From Mycolicibacterium komossense (GTDB lineage Bacteria; Actinomycetota; Actinomycetes; Mycobacteriales; Mycobacteriaceae), in the NCBI RefSeq assembly GCF_025822605.1, contig NZ_JACKTY010000012.1, positions 374,635 to 438,634 on the forward strand: a stretch of 64,000 nt of DNA, read 5' to 3'. Below, in pieces: positions 26,778 to 36,121 of this stretch. The translations under genes and the position numbers were made by a program. Position 1 is the stretch's first letter, and each line of letters begins with the position of its first letter. The notes under the pieces are model-generated. The model saw only the letters and a list, made by a program, of their open reading frames with translations. It was not told where the DNA came from and made no database searches.

Positions 26778-27440
26778 CTAACCGCCAGGGTGTGTCGCGG
26801 GCGTACGTTGATCCAGCCACGCGGCGAGTGAACGGCCGGCTTCCAACACGTGGTGCTCGGCGATCGTGCGGGCATGCACCGGATCCTTGTAGGCGAAGGC
26901 GTCCAACAGTTCTTCGTGCTCGCTCAGTGAATGCCGTTCGTGGTCGGGAAAGACCGTCAGAAAGTTCGACGGCACCACGCGGGCTGCCTGACGAATCTGT
27001 GTCATGAGCCTGGGGGAGTGCGCGGCGCGGTGGATCTCTTGGTGGAACCGCCAATTGGCCTCACCGATGCTGTCATTCCCGGAACGTGACGCCACATCGG
27101 TTGCCAGTTCGCGTAAGTGATCGAGTTCGGCGGCGGTGATCCGCTGCGCCGCCCACGCTGCAGCCTGCCCGGTCAGCACACCCAGGATCGTGAAGCTGTC
27201 CATCACGTCCTCGGGCTGGATGCCGATTACTGTGATGCCGCTGCGGGGAGCCACCCGGACCAATCCCTCGTAGGACAACTCCAACAGTGCCTCACGCACA
27301 GGTGTGCGGCTGGTCGCGAATTCGGCGGTGATGGCGTCGAGGTCGATGCGCGACCCAGCCGGCAATGCGCCGGTCAGAATGCGGTCCCGCAGCTCGCGCG
27401 CGGCGCGTTCCCGCACCGTACCGGCGATATCAACCGTCAT
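26778..27440 (-). CDS. GntR-family regulator, FadR (FCD) subfamily
   Basis: 220 residues. The winged helix is RAARELRDRILTGALPAGSRIDLDAITAEFATSRTPVREALLELSYEGLVRVAPRSGITV, followed by an all-helical FCD domain with HQEIHRAAHSPRL and SEHEELLDAF, where Asp/His residues bind metal in relatives. It is divergent from the monooxygenase/CoA-transferase/lyase operon, with a matching dyad between the genes. Effectors of this subfamily are often carboxylic acids, which suits the operon. Confidence 0.92.
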   Translation of the reverse strand: MTVDIAGTVRERAARELRDRILTGALPAGSRIDLDAITAEFATSRTPVREALLELSYEGLVRVAPRSGITVIGIQPEDVMDSFTILGVLTGQAAAWAAQRITAAELDHLRELATDVASRSGNDSIGEANWRFHQEIHRAAHSPRLMTQIRQAARVVPSNFLTVFPDHERHSLSEHEELLDAFAYKDPVHARTIAEHHVLEAGRSLAAWLDQRTPATHPGG

Positions 27441-27477
27441 AGCGGCACTCTAGCGTGTGCTTCACCTCACCGTTGAT

Positions 27478-27493
27478 ATCTGAAATATCAGAT
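27478..27493. promoter_or_regulatory. Candidate GntR operator
   Basis: ATCTGAAATATCAGAT is a dyad with perfect six-base arms, in the 68-base gap between gntR and the divergent monooxygenase gene. It is 38 bases from the gntR start and 16 from the other, so binding could block both promoters. FadR-type regulators often bind such short palindromes. Confidence 0.55.
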
Positions 27494-27508
27494 GTTAGAT
27501 TTCCGGAC

Positions 27509-28879
27509 ATGACGACGTCAGGGCGACGCGACAAGATGTCGCTGGTCGCATTCATGCAGGCCGGAAGCACTTCTGTGTATGCGGGCTCGTGGCGGCACCC
27601 CGCCACGGAGCACCGGTACCTCGACGCGAGCTATTACGCGAAGATCGGCCGGCAGCTTGAAGAGGGCTGTTTCGATCTGGTCTTTTTCGACGACCGACTC
27701 GCGATGCCCGGCATCTACGGAGGCTCGGTCGCCGAGGCTGCCCGCTACGGAGCACGTCCGGTGAAACTCGACCTCAGCGTGATTCTGGGTGTGCTGGCCC
27801 AGACCACCTCGCACATCGGTTTAGGTGCGACCTATTCGACGACCTACTACGCGCCGTTCCATGTGGCGCGGACCTTCGCCACCCTGGATCACCTGTCCGG
27901 CGGTCGGGCCGCGTGGAACGTCGTCACCTCGGTCAACGACAGCGAGGCTCAGAATTTCGGACTGGAGTCCCACCTGGGCCACGACGAGCGGTACGACCGC
28001 GCCGACGAATTCCTCGACGTTGTCGCCGGTCTGTGGGACACCTGGGACGACGACGCGATCCTTCACGACCGTACCTCCGGCATCTTCGCCGACCCGGACA
28101 AGATCCACGAACTCGGGCATGTGGGCCAATACTTCTCGGCCCGCGGTCCACTGACCGTACCGCGCACCCCTCAGGGCCGGCCGGTCATCATTCAGGCCGG
28201 CTCGTCGGGTCGTGGCCGCGAATTCGCCTCTCGCTGGGCCGATCTGATCTTCACGGGCGATCCTGGCTTGCAGGTCGCGCTCGACCACTATCGCGACCAG
28301 AAACAACGCATCGCCGACGGAGGGCGAGACCCGGCATCGGTGCGCATCTGCCCGATGGCGTATGCGGTGGTCGGCGAGTCCGAGGCCCACGCCAAGGAGC
28401 GCGAGGCGATGCTCCTCAACGACCTCGTGCACCCGATGGCCTCGCTGACGCTGCTGTCGGAATTGATGAATTACGACTTCGCCCAACATGATCTCGACGA
28501 TCCTGTCACCGATGAGCTGATCGCCTCGGTGTCCGGTATCCGGGGGCTCGTGCAGAACCTGCGCACTCATATCGGCGGGGACACCGTCACCGTTCGCGAT
28601 CTTGCCGAGCATCGCGCGACCCTGCTGCAGGGTCCACGGTTCGTCGGAACCGGACCGCAGGTTGCCGACCAGATGGCCGAATGGTTCGAAGCCGGAGCTT
28701 GCGACGGATTCGTCCTTGCGGCAACACATTTCCCCGGTGCCTTTGAGGATATCGTGCGCATGGTTGTACCGGAGCTGCAGCGCCGCGGACTGGCGCGCAC
28801 TGAATACGAGGGCAAAACGCTGCGCGACAATCTCGGTCTCGCCCGCCCGGTGTCACAGGCCGTTGGGTCGGCGTCATAG
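27509..28879 (+). CDS. LLM-class flavin-dependent monooxygenase (NtaA/SnaA/DszA family)
   Basis: About 456 residues. The family blocks are visible: YYAKIGRQLEEGCFDLVFFDDRLAMP, TTSHIGLGATYSTTYYAPFHVARTFATLDHLSGGRAAWNVVTSVNDSEAQNFG, HDERYDRADEFLDVVAGLWDTWDDDAI and PQGRPVIIQAGSSGRGREFASRWADLIFT. These enzymes take FMNH2 from a separate reductase and oxygenate compounds such as nitrilotriacetate or dibenzothiophene sulfone; no reductase gene is adjacent. ATG 27509 begins the family N-terminus (MSLVAFMQAGSTS follows). It leads a three-gene operon with a CoA-transferase and a lyase. Confidence 0.85.
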   Translation: MTTSGRRDKMSLVAFMQAGSTSVYAGSWRHPATEHRYLDASYYAKIGRQLEEGCFDLVFFDDRLAMPGIYGGSVAEAARYGARPVKLDLSVILGVLAQTTSHIGLGATYSTTYYAPFHVARTFATLDHLSGGRAAWNVVTSVNDSEAQNFGLESHLGHDERYDRADEFLDVVAGLWDTWDDDAILHDRTSGIFADPDKIHELGHVGQYFSARGPLTVPRTPQGRPVIIQAGSSGRGREFASRWADLIFTGDPGLQVALDHYRDQKQRIADGGRDPASVRICPMAYAVVGESEAHAKEREAMLLNDLVHPMASLTLLSELMNYDFAQHDLDDPVTDELIASVSGIRGLVQNLRTHIGGDTVTVRDLAEHRATLLQGPRFVGTGPQVADQMAEWFEAGACDGFVLAATHFPGAFEDIVRMVVPELQRRGLARTEYEGKTLRDNLGLARPVSQAVGSAS

Positions 28880-30091
28880 ATGGCGGCACCCACCACGAAC
28901 CGTGCGCTGCTCGACGGCGTCCGTGTGCTCGACTTCGCCAGCCTGGCCGCGGCCCCGCTGGCTGCGACGTACCTCGGCGAGTTCGGTGCCGACGTCATCA
29001 AGGTGGAGGATCCGGTCGGGGGCGACCCGATCCGCAGCTGGGGCAACCAACGCAACGGCATCGGATTGATGTGGAAGTCGGTGTCGCGCAACAAGCGATC
29101 GGTCACGCTGAACCTCAGGGTAGCCAAGGGCCAGGAGTTGGCCCGCAAGCTTGTCGCCCAAGCCGATGTGGTGATCGTGAACACCCGCCCTCAGACATTG
29201 CGGAAGTGGGGTCTGGACTACCAGAGCCTGCGGGCGATCAACCAACGCCTGATCATGTTGCACATCACAGGTTTCGGGCTATCTGGACCGAAATCTGAGC
29301 GCCCCGGCTTCGGCACTTTGGGCGAAGCGATGAGCGGATTCGCGAACATTACCGGCCAGGCCGATGGGCCACCCACCCTCCCACCGTTCATGTTGGCCGA
29401 CGGGGTCGCCTCACTGAACGCCGCGTACGCCGTGATGATGGCGCTCTATCACCGCGACGTGCACGGCGGTCCAGGCCAGTTGATCGATATCAACCTGATC
29501 GACCCGCTGGCCCGGCTGCTCGAGCAGACCCTGCTCGGCTATGACCAACTGGGGCTGGTGCCCGGTCGCACGGGCAATCGCTGGGATATCTCGGCCCCGC
29601 GCAACACGTATCAGACTTCCGACGGTAAATGGCTTGCAATGTCGGGGAGTTCGCCGGCGCTGGCGTTGCGAGTGTTCAAAGCCATCGGGCGGGACGACCT
29701 GGTCACCGACGCCGACTTTTCCGACCCTCAGCGCCGGTTGGCTCGGGCCGCCGAGGTCGACGAGGTGGTGGCGGAGTGGGTGTCCACCAAGACCCTTGAT
29801 GAGGCCATGACGGTGTTCGACGACGCCGACGTGGCCGCAGCACCCGTGTATGACATCACCCAGCTTGTGGCCGACGAACAGTTGCGGCACCGGGGCGTGT
29901 TCACCACGGTCGACGACGAGGAACTCGGATCGATGACCGTCCAATCGGCGGTACCGAAGTTCTCCGAAACACCCTGCCGAATTGACCATCTCGGACCGAA
30001 GTTGGGTGAGCACACCGCCGAGGTCCTTGGTGAACTGCTCGGCCTGTCCGAATCCGATATCGACAATCTGCACGCCGCCGGCGTGCTCTGA
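28880..30091 (+). CDS. CaiB/BaiF family (type III) CoA-transferase
   Basis: 403 residues. VLDFASLAAAPLAATYLGEFGADVIKVEDPVGGDPIRSWG contains the conserved GADVIKVE..GGD motif with the catalytic Asp position slightly downstream of the usual one. VTLNLRVAKGQEL, VVIVNTRPQTLRKWGLDY, HITGFGLSGPKSERPGFGTLGEAMSGF and NLIDPLARLLEQ follow. It moves CoA between carboxylic acids. Its ATG abuts the monooxygenase stop. With a CitE-type lyase next, an activation-then-cleavage scheme, such as citramalate or methylmalate to its CoA ester, is likely. Confidence 0.9.
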   Translation: MAAPTTNRALLDGVRVLDFASLAAAPLAATYLGEFGADVIKVEDPVGGDPIRSWGNQRNGIGLMWKSVSRNKRSVTLNLRVAKGQELARKLVAQADVVIVNTRPQTLRKWGLDYQSLRAINQRLIMLHITGFGLSGPKSERPGFGTLGEAMSGFANITGQADGPPTLPPFMLADGVASLNAAYAVMMALYHRDVHGGPGQLIDINLIDPLARLLEQTLLGYDQLGLVPGRTGNRWDISAPRNTYQTSDGKWLAMSGSSPALALRVFKAIGRDDLVTDADFSDPQRRLARAAEVDEVVAEWVSTKTLDEAMTVFDDADVAAAPVYDITQLVADEQLRHRGVFTTVDDEELGSMTVQSAVPKFSETPCRIDHLGPKLGEHTAEVLGELLGLSESDIDNLHAAGVL

Positions 30092-30104
30092 AACTGAGGA
30101 ACTG

Positions 30105-31037
30105 ATGACCGACCTGTTGCGCCGCTCCGAACTTGCCCTACCTGCCTGCAACGACCACATGTTCGTCAAGGGTGTGACGTGCGGGGCCGACCTCGTGTTC
30201 CTCGACCTTGAGGACGCGACCCCGGTGAGCCTGAAGGTGGAATCCCGCGGCAAGGCTGTCCAGGCGCTGACCCAGCTCGACTGGGGCCGCACCGCCCGCG
30301 CAATCCGTATCAACGGGCTGGACACGCCGTGGTGTCATGACGACATTATCGAGGTCGTCACACGCGCCGGCGCCGAATTGGACACCATCGTCGTCCCAAA
30401 GGCCAAGACGGCCAAGGACGTCTGGTGGGTAGAGGTGCTGCTTGACCAGCTTGAGGAAAAACTCCGACTGGACAAGAAGATTCGGTTGGAGGTTCTCATC
30501 GAGGAAGTCGAGGGGCTGGCTAACGCCGAGGAAATCGCACGGTCCAGCAGGCGGATGGACGCGATAATCTTCGGCGTCGGTGACTTCTCGCTATCGCAGG
30601 GTGCGCGGGTGGATACCAACTTCGTTCCACTGGGCGAGTACCCCGGTGACTTCTGGGCGTACGCACGCAACAAGATCATGGTCGCTGCACGCATCGCCGG
30701 CATCGATGCCATCGACTCGCCCTATCCGGATTATGGCGACACCGCAGGTTACGAGGCCGAGGCTCGCCGGTCGTCGCTGTATGGCTACACCGGTAAGTGG
30801 GCGATCCACCCTGCGCAGGTGCCGATCGCCAACGCGGTGTTCGCGCCGACTTCCGAGGAAATCGCTCTGGCACAACGGAATATGGCGGCCTACCGGGAGG
30901 CAGAGGCCAAGGGGCGCGGCGCCGTCGGCGTTGACGGTGTCCTCGTTGACGCCGCTCACGTGAAGAAGGCCCAGGAGGTGCTCGCGCGGGCTGCGCTGAT
31001 CGATGGCGAGGCTCAGCTGGTGGCGGCCGACGGGTAG
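30105..31037 (+). CDS. HpcH/HpaI-CitE family lyase (malyl/citramalyl-CoA lyase-like)
   Basis: 310 residues from ATG 30105 behind TGAGGA. Motifs: RSELALPACNDHMFVKG, DLVFLDLEDATPVSLK (LDLEDA), RAIRINGLDTPW (substrate Arg), TIVVPKAKTAKDV, KIRLEVLIEEVEGLANAEEIARSS and MDAIIFGVGDFSLSQGAR, then GKWAIHPAQVPIANAVF. These belong to the CitE-like CoA-ester lyases that split malyl-, beta-methylmalyl- or citramalyl-CoA to acetyl- or propionyl-CoA plus glyoxylate or pyruvate. Its end overlaps the convergent prpR gene by 25 bases. Confidence 0.88.
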   Translation: MTDLLRRSELALPACNDHMFVKGVTCGADLVFLDLEDATPVSLKVESRGKAVQALTQLDWGRTARAIRINGLDTPWCHDDIIEVVTRAGAELDTIVVPKAKTAKDVWWVEVLLDQLEEKLRLDKKIRLEVLIEEVEGLANAEEIARSSRRMDAIIFGVGDFSLSQGARVDTNFVPLGEYPGDFWAYARNKIMVAARIAGIDAIDSPYPDYGDTAGYEAEARRSSLYGYTGKWAIHPAQVPIANAVFAPTSEEIALAQRNMAAYREAEAKGRGAVGVDGVLVDAAHVKKAQEVLARAALIDGEAQLVAADG

Positions 31038-32440
31038 GGCAGGTCAGTGCTGGCGTGCGGATCGACGTGCACGGGTCTGCCGATATAGGGGAACGCCCGT
31101 TGCGCGCAGGCCGGCCGGTCGCACACCTTGCAGCCCGCTCCGATCGCGACACTGGTCTCGGCGTCGGTCAGATCGACACCGGCGGAGTAGACGAGCTTGT
31201 CGGCGTGGTTGAGTTCGCACCCGAGACCGACGGCAAACGTCTTGTGCTGTCCCAGATAGCGACTCGGCGGTGACGCGGTGGTGCGGGCGATCCAGAAGTA
31301 GGACCGACCGTCGGGCATCTGTGCCACCTGGGTGATGAATTCGCCGGGTCGGTTGAACGCGTGGTGGACCACCCACAGTGGGCAGCTACCGCCGACCCGG
31401 GAGAAGTGGAAGGCTGTGGCGGACTGTCGTTTCGAGATGTTTCCGGCGGCGTCGGCGCGGACGAAGATGAACGGTACGCCGCGGGCGTCCGGGCGCTGCA
31501 GTGTCGACAACCGATGGCAGACGGTCTCGAACCCGACCTCGAAGCGGCGGGATAGCTGGTCGATGTCGTAGCGGAGTTCGTTGGCGGACTGGAGGAACCG
31601 GCGATAGGGCAGTAGCAGGGCGCCGGCGAAGTAGTTCGCCAGCCCGATCCGGGCGACTTCTCGTGCTTCCGCGGTGAGTTGATCGTCGGTGGCCAGGATG
31701 TCGTCGAATGTTTCGGCCTGGGTCAACAGTGCCAGCTGGGTGGCCATCTGGAAGGCGCGTTGACCGGGATGCAGCCACCGGGCGATGTGCAGCGTCGCGG
31801 TGTCCGGGCGGTAGCGGCGTTTGACATTGGGGCCCAGCGTTTTTCCATCGTCGAGGATGGCGGTGATGCCGAGTTCGTCGGCCAATACCCCGATCAGCTG
31901 GACATCGAGCTCACCGACGCGTAACCGATGGGACTCGAACAGTTCCTCTGCGGCCCGGTCGAGTTGGTCGACATAGTTCTTGCGGTCGTAGAAGAAGTCG
32001 CGTACTTCTTCGAACGGCATCGGTCGGGCTGGATCGTCGGGGATGTCGACGCTGGCGCGGCTGCGTAGCGCCTCGACTTCGGCGGTGGCGTTGACCATGC
32101 GGCGGTGCAGGCTGACGATGGCCTGCCCGACATCGGGCATGCGCGCGGCCAGTTCCTCGATCTGCGCCGTGGTGGCCTGGCTCTCGGCGAGGCTTTCCCG
32201 CAGGTCGGCGACCAACCGGGCATCGGAGTCGGCGGCGAAGAAATGCGCGGGCAGATTGAAGCGTTCGGTCAGCGCCAACAGCACCGGCACCGTGATGGGT
32301 CGTTGATCGTTCTCCAGCTGATTGACGTAGCTCGTCGACAGATCCAGTGCCCTGGCCAGTGCGACCTGAGTCAGGCCGTGTTCTTCCCGCAGGCGGCGTA
32401 GTCGCGCCCCGGCGAAAGTCTTAGACGGCGAGCCAGCCAC
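31013..32440 (-). CDS. prpR: PrpR/RamB-type short-chain fatty-acid regulator
   Basis: 475 residues. An N-terminal XRE helix-turn-helix ([36 protein letters not shown]) is followed by a central IrrE-like region ([50 protein letters not shown]) and the ScfR C-terminal domain, which ends with [23 protein letters not shown]. In M. tuberculosis PrpR that C-terminal Cys set holds a 4Fe-4S cluster and the protein senses short-chain acyl-CoA. It is divergent from prpD, as in M. smegmatis and M. tuberculosis. It should activate prpDBC on propionate. Confidence 0.9.
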   Translation of the reverse strand: MAGSPSKTFAGARLRRLREEHGLTQVALARALDLSTSYVNQLENDQRPITVPVLLALTERFNLPAHFFAADSDARLVADLRESLAESQATTAQIEELAARMPDVGQAIVSLHRRMVNATAEVEALRSRASVDIPDDPARPMPFEEVRDFFYDRKNYVDQLDRAAEELFESHRLRVGELDVQLIGVLADELGITAILDDGKTLGPNVKRRYRPDTATLHIARWLHPGQRAFQMATQLALLTQAETFDDILATDDQLTAEAREVARIGLANYFAGALLLPYRRFLQSANELRYDIDQLSRRFEVGFETVCHRLSTLQRPDARGVPFIFVRADAAGNISKRQSATAFHFSRVGGSCPLWVVHHAFNRPGEFITQVAQMPDGRSYFWIARTTASPPSRYLGQHKTFAVGLGCELNHADKLVYSAGVDLTDAETSVAIGAGCKVCDRPACAQRAFPYIGRPVHVDPHASTDLPYPSAATS

Positions 32441-32466
32441 CGGGCCAGCCTACCGCGAGCTGAATT

Positions 32467-32512
32467 CGCAAGATCCGCAACATGGCCCTACAAAGGACGC
32501 AAAATTACGCAT
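32467..32512. promoter_or_regulatory. Repeated CGCAA words in the prpR/prpD promoter region
   Basis: Four copies of CGCAA or CGCAT occur at 32467, 32476, 32498 and 32508, in two pairs with spacing of nine and ten bases, all within the 118-base divergent promoter. Phased half-sites like these are candidates for PrpR binding. They are not the TTTGCAAA word reported for RamB-type proteins, so the match is uncertain. Confidence 0.35.
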
Positions 32513-32558
32513 TTACAGTGGGTTTTGTGTCTGTGACTGCCTGCGTACTGTGCGAATC

Positions 32559-34076
32559 ATGTCGAGCTTGCAGTTTCATGACGTCCGGACCCGGCGCAGC
32601 GCCGAGGAGTTCCCGCGCTCCGAACACCTCGCGTGGAAGATCGCCGAAATGGCGGCCGACCCGGTGGCCGTTCCGGCGGAAACCGAAGCGATGGTCATCA
32701 ACCGCATCATCGACAACGCCGCAGTGTCGGCGGCTTCGGTCATCCGGCGGCCGGTCACCGTGGCCCGCACTCAGGCCCTCGCGCATCGCACTGCGCGCAG
32801 CGGCGCCAAGGTCTTCGGTGTCCCCGGGAGCGTCTCACCGGAATGGGCCGCCTGGGCGAACGGAGTCGCCGTCCGCGAGCTGGACTTCCACGACACGTTC
32901 CTGGCCGCCGAGTACTCGCACCCCGGTGACAACATCCCGGCTTTGGTCGCCGTCGCCCAGCATCTCGACGTCCGCGGCGCCGACCTGATCCGTGGTATTG
33001 CCACCGCATACGAGGTCCAAATCGATCTCGTCAAGGGAATCTGCCTGCACGAGCACAAGATCGACCATGTCGCTCACCTCGGACCCGCGGTGGCCGCCGG
33101 CCTGGGAACCATGTTGCGTCTGGACCCACAAACCATCTACAACGCCCTCGGGCAGGCACTACACCTAACCACGGCCACCCGCCAATCACGCAAGGGACTG
33201 ATCTCGAGCTGGAAGGCCTACGCCCCGGCCCTGGCCGGCAAGATCGCGATCGAAGCGGTCGACCGTGCGATGCGCGGCGAGGGCTCGCCCGCCCCCATCT
33301 GGGAAGGCGAGGACGGCGTCATTGCCTGGCTGTTGTCGGGCCCCGAGCACACCTATCAGGTGCCGCTGCCGAAACCGGGCGAACCCAAGCGCGCCATCCT
33401 GGACAGCTACACCAAGGAACACTCCGCCGAATACCAGAGCCAGGCGCCGATCGACTTGGCCCGCCGACTTCGGGATCGCATCGGTGATCTCGATCAGATC
33501 GCCACGATCGTGTTGCACACCAGCCATCACACCCATGTCGTGATCGGCACCGGCTCCAATGACCCGCAGAAATTCGATCCCGACGCATCGCGCGAAACCC
33601 TCGACCACTCCGTGATGTACATCTTCGCGGTGGCGTTGCAGGACGGCTCTTGGCATCACGAACGGTCCTACGCACCTGAGCGTGCGCACCGTCCCGACAC
33701 GATCGAGTTGTGGCGCAAGATCTCCACGGTCGAGGATCCCGAGTGGACCCGCCGGTATCACTCCGCTGATCCCGCGGAGAAGGCGTTCGGCGCCAAGGCG
33801 GTAGTGACACTCAAGAACGGTGACGTCATCTCCGACGAGCTGGCCGTCGCTGACGCCCATCCGCTGGGTGCGCGGCCCTTCGAACGCGACCAGTACGTCG
33901 CCAAGTTCAGTGAATTGGCCGAGGGGGTCGTCGAAGAAGCCGAGCAGGAGCGTTTCCTGTTGACGGTCGGCGAGTTGGCCGGCCTCAAGCCCGGCGAGGT
34001 CGACCGGCTCAATGTGTTGGTCGATCCGCGGGTGCTCGACAAGGCACCGACCATACCGGCGGGAATCTTCTCGTGA
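32559..34076 (+). CDS. prpD: 2-methylcitrate dehydratase (MmgE/PrpD family)
   Basis: 505 residues. The MmgE/PrpD pattern is present from [14 protein letters not shown] through [71 protein letters not shown], and [28 protein letters not shown], to the C-terminal domain with [20 protein letters not shown]. It dehydrates 2-methylcitrate to 2-methyl-cis-aconitate. First gene of prpD-prpB-prpC-pyc; ATG 32559 is preferred to GTG 32550. The prpB start overlaps its stop by four bases. Confidence 0.95.
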   Translation: MSSLQFHDVRTRRSAEEFPRSEHLAWKIAEMAADPVAVPAETEAMVINRIIDNAAVSAASVIRRPVTVARTQALAHRTARSGAKVFGVPGSVSPEWAAWANGVAVRELDFHDTFLAAEYSHPGDNIPALVAVAQHLDVRGADLIRGIATAYEVQIDLVKGICLHEHKIDHVAHLGPAVAAGLGTMLRLDPQTIYNALGQALHLTTATRQSRKGLISSWKAYAPALAGKIAIEAVDRAMRGEGSPAPIWEGEDGVIAWLLSGPEHTYQVPLPKPGEPKRAILDSYTKEHSAEYQSQAPIDLARRLRDRIGDLDQIATIVLHTSHHTHVVIGTGSNDPQKFDPDASRETLDHSVMYIFAVALQDGSWHHERSYAPERAHRPDTIELWRKISTVEDPEWTRRYHSADPAEKAFGAKAVVTLKNGDVISDELAVADAHPLGARPFERDQYVAKFSELAEGVVEEAEQERFLLTVGELAGLKPGEVDRLNVLVDPRVLDKAPTIPAGIFS

Positions 34077-34993
34077 CCGGCGGCCTCATCGGCGCGGTGG
34101 CATCACCCGCCGACAAACGCGCCCGGTTTCGTCGTGGCCTGGAATCCGGTCGGCTGCTTCGCTTTCCAGGAGCGTTCTCCCCGCTGGTCGCCAAGCTCGT
34201 TGCCGAGATCGGCTTCGATGGGGTGTACGTGTCCGGTGCGGTGTTGTCCAATGACCTCGGACTGCCCGATATCGGCCTGACAACCCTCACCGAGGTCACC
34301 ACCCGCGGGGGCCAGATCGCCGGTGTCACCGATCTACCGACGTTGATCGATGCGGACACCGGATTCGGTGAGCCGATGAGCGCGGCGCGCACCGTCACGG
34401 TCTTGGAAGATGCCGGCCTGGCCGGCTGCCACCTGGAAGACCAGGTGAATCCGAAGCGGTGCGGCCACCTGGACGGCAAGGCCGTGGTCCCGACCTCCGA
34501 GATGGTCAAGCGGATCCGGGCGGCAGTTGCGGCGCGGCGCGATCCGAATTTCATCATCTGCGCCAGGACCGATGCCGCCGGGATCGAAGGCGTACCCGCC
34601 GCGATCGACAGGGCCAAGGCCTACGCCGAAGCGGGCGCTGATCTGATCTTCACCGAAGCGCTCTACACCCCTTTGGATTTCGAACAGTTCCGCGCAGCCG
34701 TCGACACGCCGTTGCTCGCGAATATGACGGAGTTCGGCAAGTCGGAACTGCTCACCGCTGCCCAGTTATCCGACATCGGCTACAACGTCGTCATCTACCC
34801 GGTGACCACGCTTCGGCTGGCGATGCATGCCGTCGAGGTCGGATTGCGCGAGATCGATTCTGCCGGGACGCAAGCAGGACTGCTCGACCAGATGCAACAC
34901 CGCAGCAGGCTGTACGAACTGCTGCGCTACGCCGATTACAACCAGTTCGACTCCGATATCTACAACTTCGCGCTGCAAGGAGTAACACCATGA
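34073..34993 (+). CDS. prpB: 2-methylisocitrate lyase
   Basis: 306 residues of the isocitrate lyase/PEP mutase superfamily. Motifs are [40 protein letters not shown] (Mg-binding), [21 protein letters not shown] with the catalytic Cys in KRCGH near residue 130, and [14 protein letters not shown]. It splits 2-methylisocitrate into pyruvate and succinate. M. tuberculosis lacks a dedicated prpB and uses Icl1, so this complete set is of the M. smegmatis type. GTG start overlaps prpD; its stop overlaps the prpC ATG. Confidence 0.95.
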   Translation: MTGGLIGAVASPADKRARFRRGLESGRLLRFPGAFSPLVAKLVAEIGFDGVYVSGAVLSNDLGLPDIGLTTLTEVTTRGGQIAGVTDLPTLIDADTGFGEPMSAARTVTVLEDAGLAGCHLEDQVNPKRCGHLDGKAVVPTSEMVKRIRAAVAARRDPNFIICARTDAAGIEGVPAAIDRAKAYAEAGADLIFTEALYTPLDFEQFRAAVDTPLLANMTEFGKSELLTAAQLSDIGYNVVIYPVTTLRLAMHAVEVGLREIDSAGTQAGLLDQMQHRSRLYELLRYADYNQFDSDIYNFALQGVTP

Positions 34994-36102
34994 GTGCTCC
35001 CACCATCCACAAGGGGTTGGCCGGTGTGGTCGTTGACACGACCGCGATCTCCAAGGTGGTTCCCGAGACCAACTCGCTGACGTATCGCGGCTACCCGGTG
35101 CAAGATTTGGCCGCACACTGCAGCTTTGAGCAGGTCGCCTATCTCCTGTGGCACGGCGAACTGCCGACCGACCAGGAGTTGGCGCTCTTCGCCCAACGGG
35201 AACGTGCATCCCGGCGTATCGACCGTTCCATGCTCGGCCTGCTGGCCAAGCTGCCCGACAACTGCCATCCGATGGATGTGGTGCGGACCGCCATCAGCTA
35301 TCTCGGTGCCGAGGACCCCGACGAGGACGACAGCACACATGCCGCCAACTACGCCAAGTCGTTGCGGATGTTCGCGGTTCTCCCGACGATCGTCGCCGCG
35401 GATATCCGGCGCCGGCGTGGGCTGGAACCGATTGCACCGCATAGCCATCTGAGCTATGCGGAGAACTTTTTGCAGATGAGTCTCGGCGTGGTGCCCGATC
35501 CGGTGATCGTCAAGGCATTCGAGCAGTCGATGATCCTCTACGCGGAGCACAGCTTCAACGCGTCGACGTTCGCCGCGCGCGTCGTCACTTCGACCCAGTC
35601 GGATATCTACAGCGCGGTGACCGCTGCCATCGGAGCCTTGAAGGGATCGCTGCATGGGGGAGCGAACGAGGTCGTCATGCACGACATGATCGAGATCGGG
35701 TCGGCTGACCGGGCTGCGGAATGGTTGCACGGCAAGCTATCCCGCAAGGACAAGGTGATGGGCTTCGGCCACCGGGTGTACAAGAACGGCGACTCCCGAG
35801 TGCCGACGATGAAGGCGGCACTGACCCGCGTAGTCGAGGCCCGCAACGGCCAGCGCTGGATGGACATCTACAACGCGCTGGAAAGTTCCATGTTCGCCGC
35901 CACCAAGATCAAACCCAACCTCGACTTCCCGACCGGTCCTGCTTACTACCTGATGGGCTTCGACATCTCGAGCTTCACACCGCTGTTCGTGATGAGTCGG
36001 ATCACCGGGTGGACCGCGCACATCATGGAGCAGGCGGCGTCAAACGCGTTGATCCGGCCGCTGTCCGAATACTCCGGCCAGCCTCAACGCGCGCTCATCT
36101 AG
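34990..36102 (+). CDS. prpC: 2-methylcitrate synthase / citrate synthase
   Basis: 370 residues, the short type I citrate synthase form used for methylcitrate synthesis. The catalytic residues are in GSLHGGANEVVM (His near 221), MGFGHRVYKNGDSR (His near 259) and LDFPTGPAYYLMGF (Asp near 311). It condenses propionyl-CoA (or acetyl-CoA) with oxaloacetate. ATG overlaps the prpB stop (ATGA), so the three prp genes are translationally coupled. The pyruvate carboxylase gene begins 19 bases later. Confidence 0.95.
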   Translation: MSAPTIHKGLAGVVVDTTAISKVVPETNSLTYRGYPVQDLAAHCSFEQVAYLLWHGELPTDQELALFAQRERASRRIDRSMLGLLAKLPDNCHPMDVVRTAISYLGAEDPDEDDSTHAANYAKSLRMFAVLPTIVAADIRRRRGLEPIAPHSHLSYAENFLQMSLGVVPDPVIVKAFEQSMILYAEHSFNASTFAARVVTSTQSDIYSAVTAAIGALKGSLHGGANEVVMHDMIEIGSADRAAEWLHGKLSRKDKVMGFGHRVYKNGDSRVPTMKAALTRVVEARNGQRWMDIYNALESSMFAATKIKPNLDFPTGPAYYLMGFDISSFTPLFVMSRITGWTAHIMEQAASNALIRPLSEYSGQPQRALI

Positions 36103-36121
36103 CGCAGCTCGAAGGGGACGT

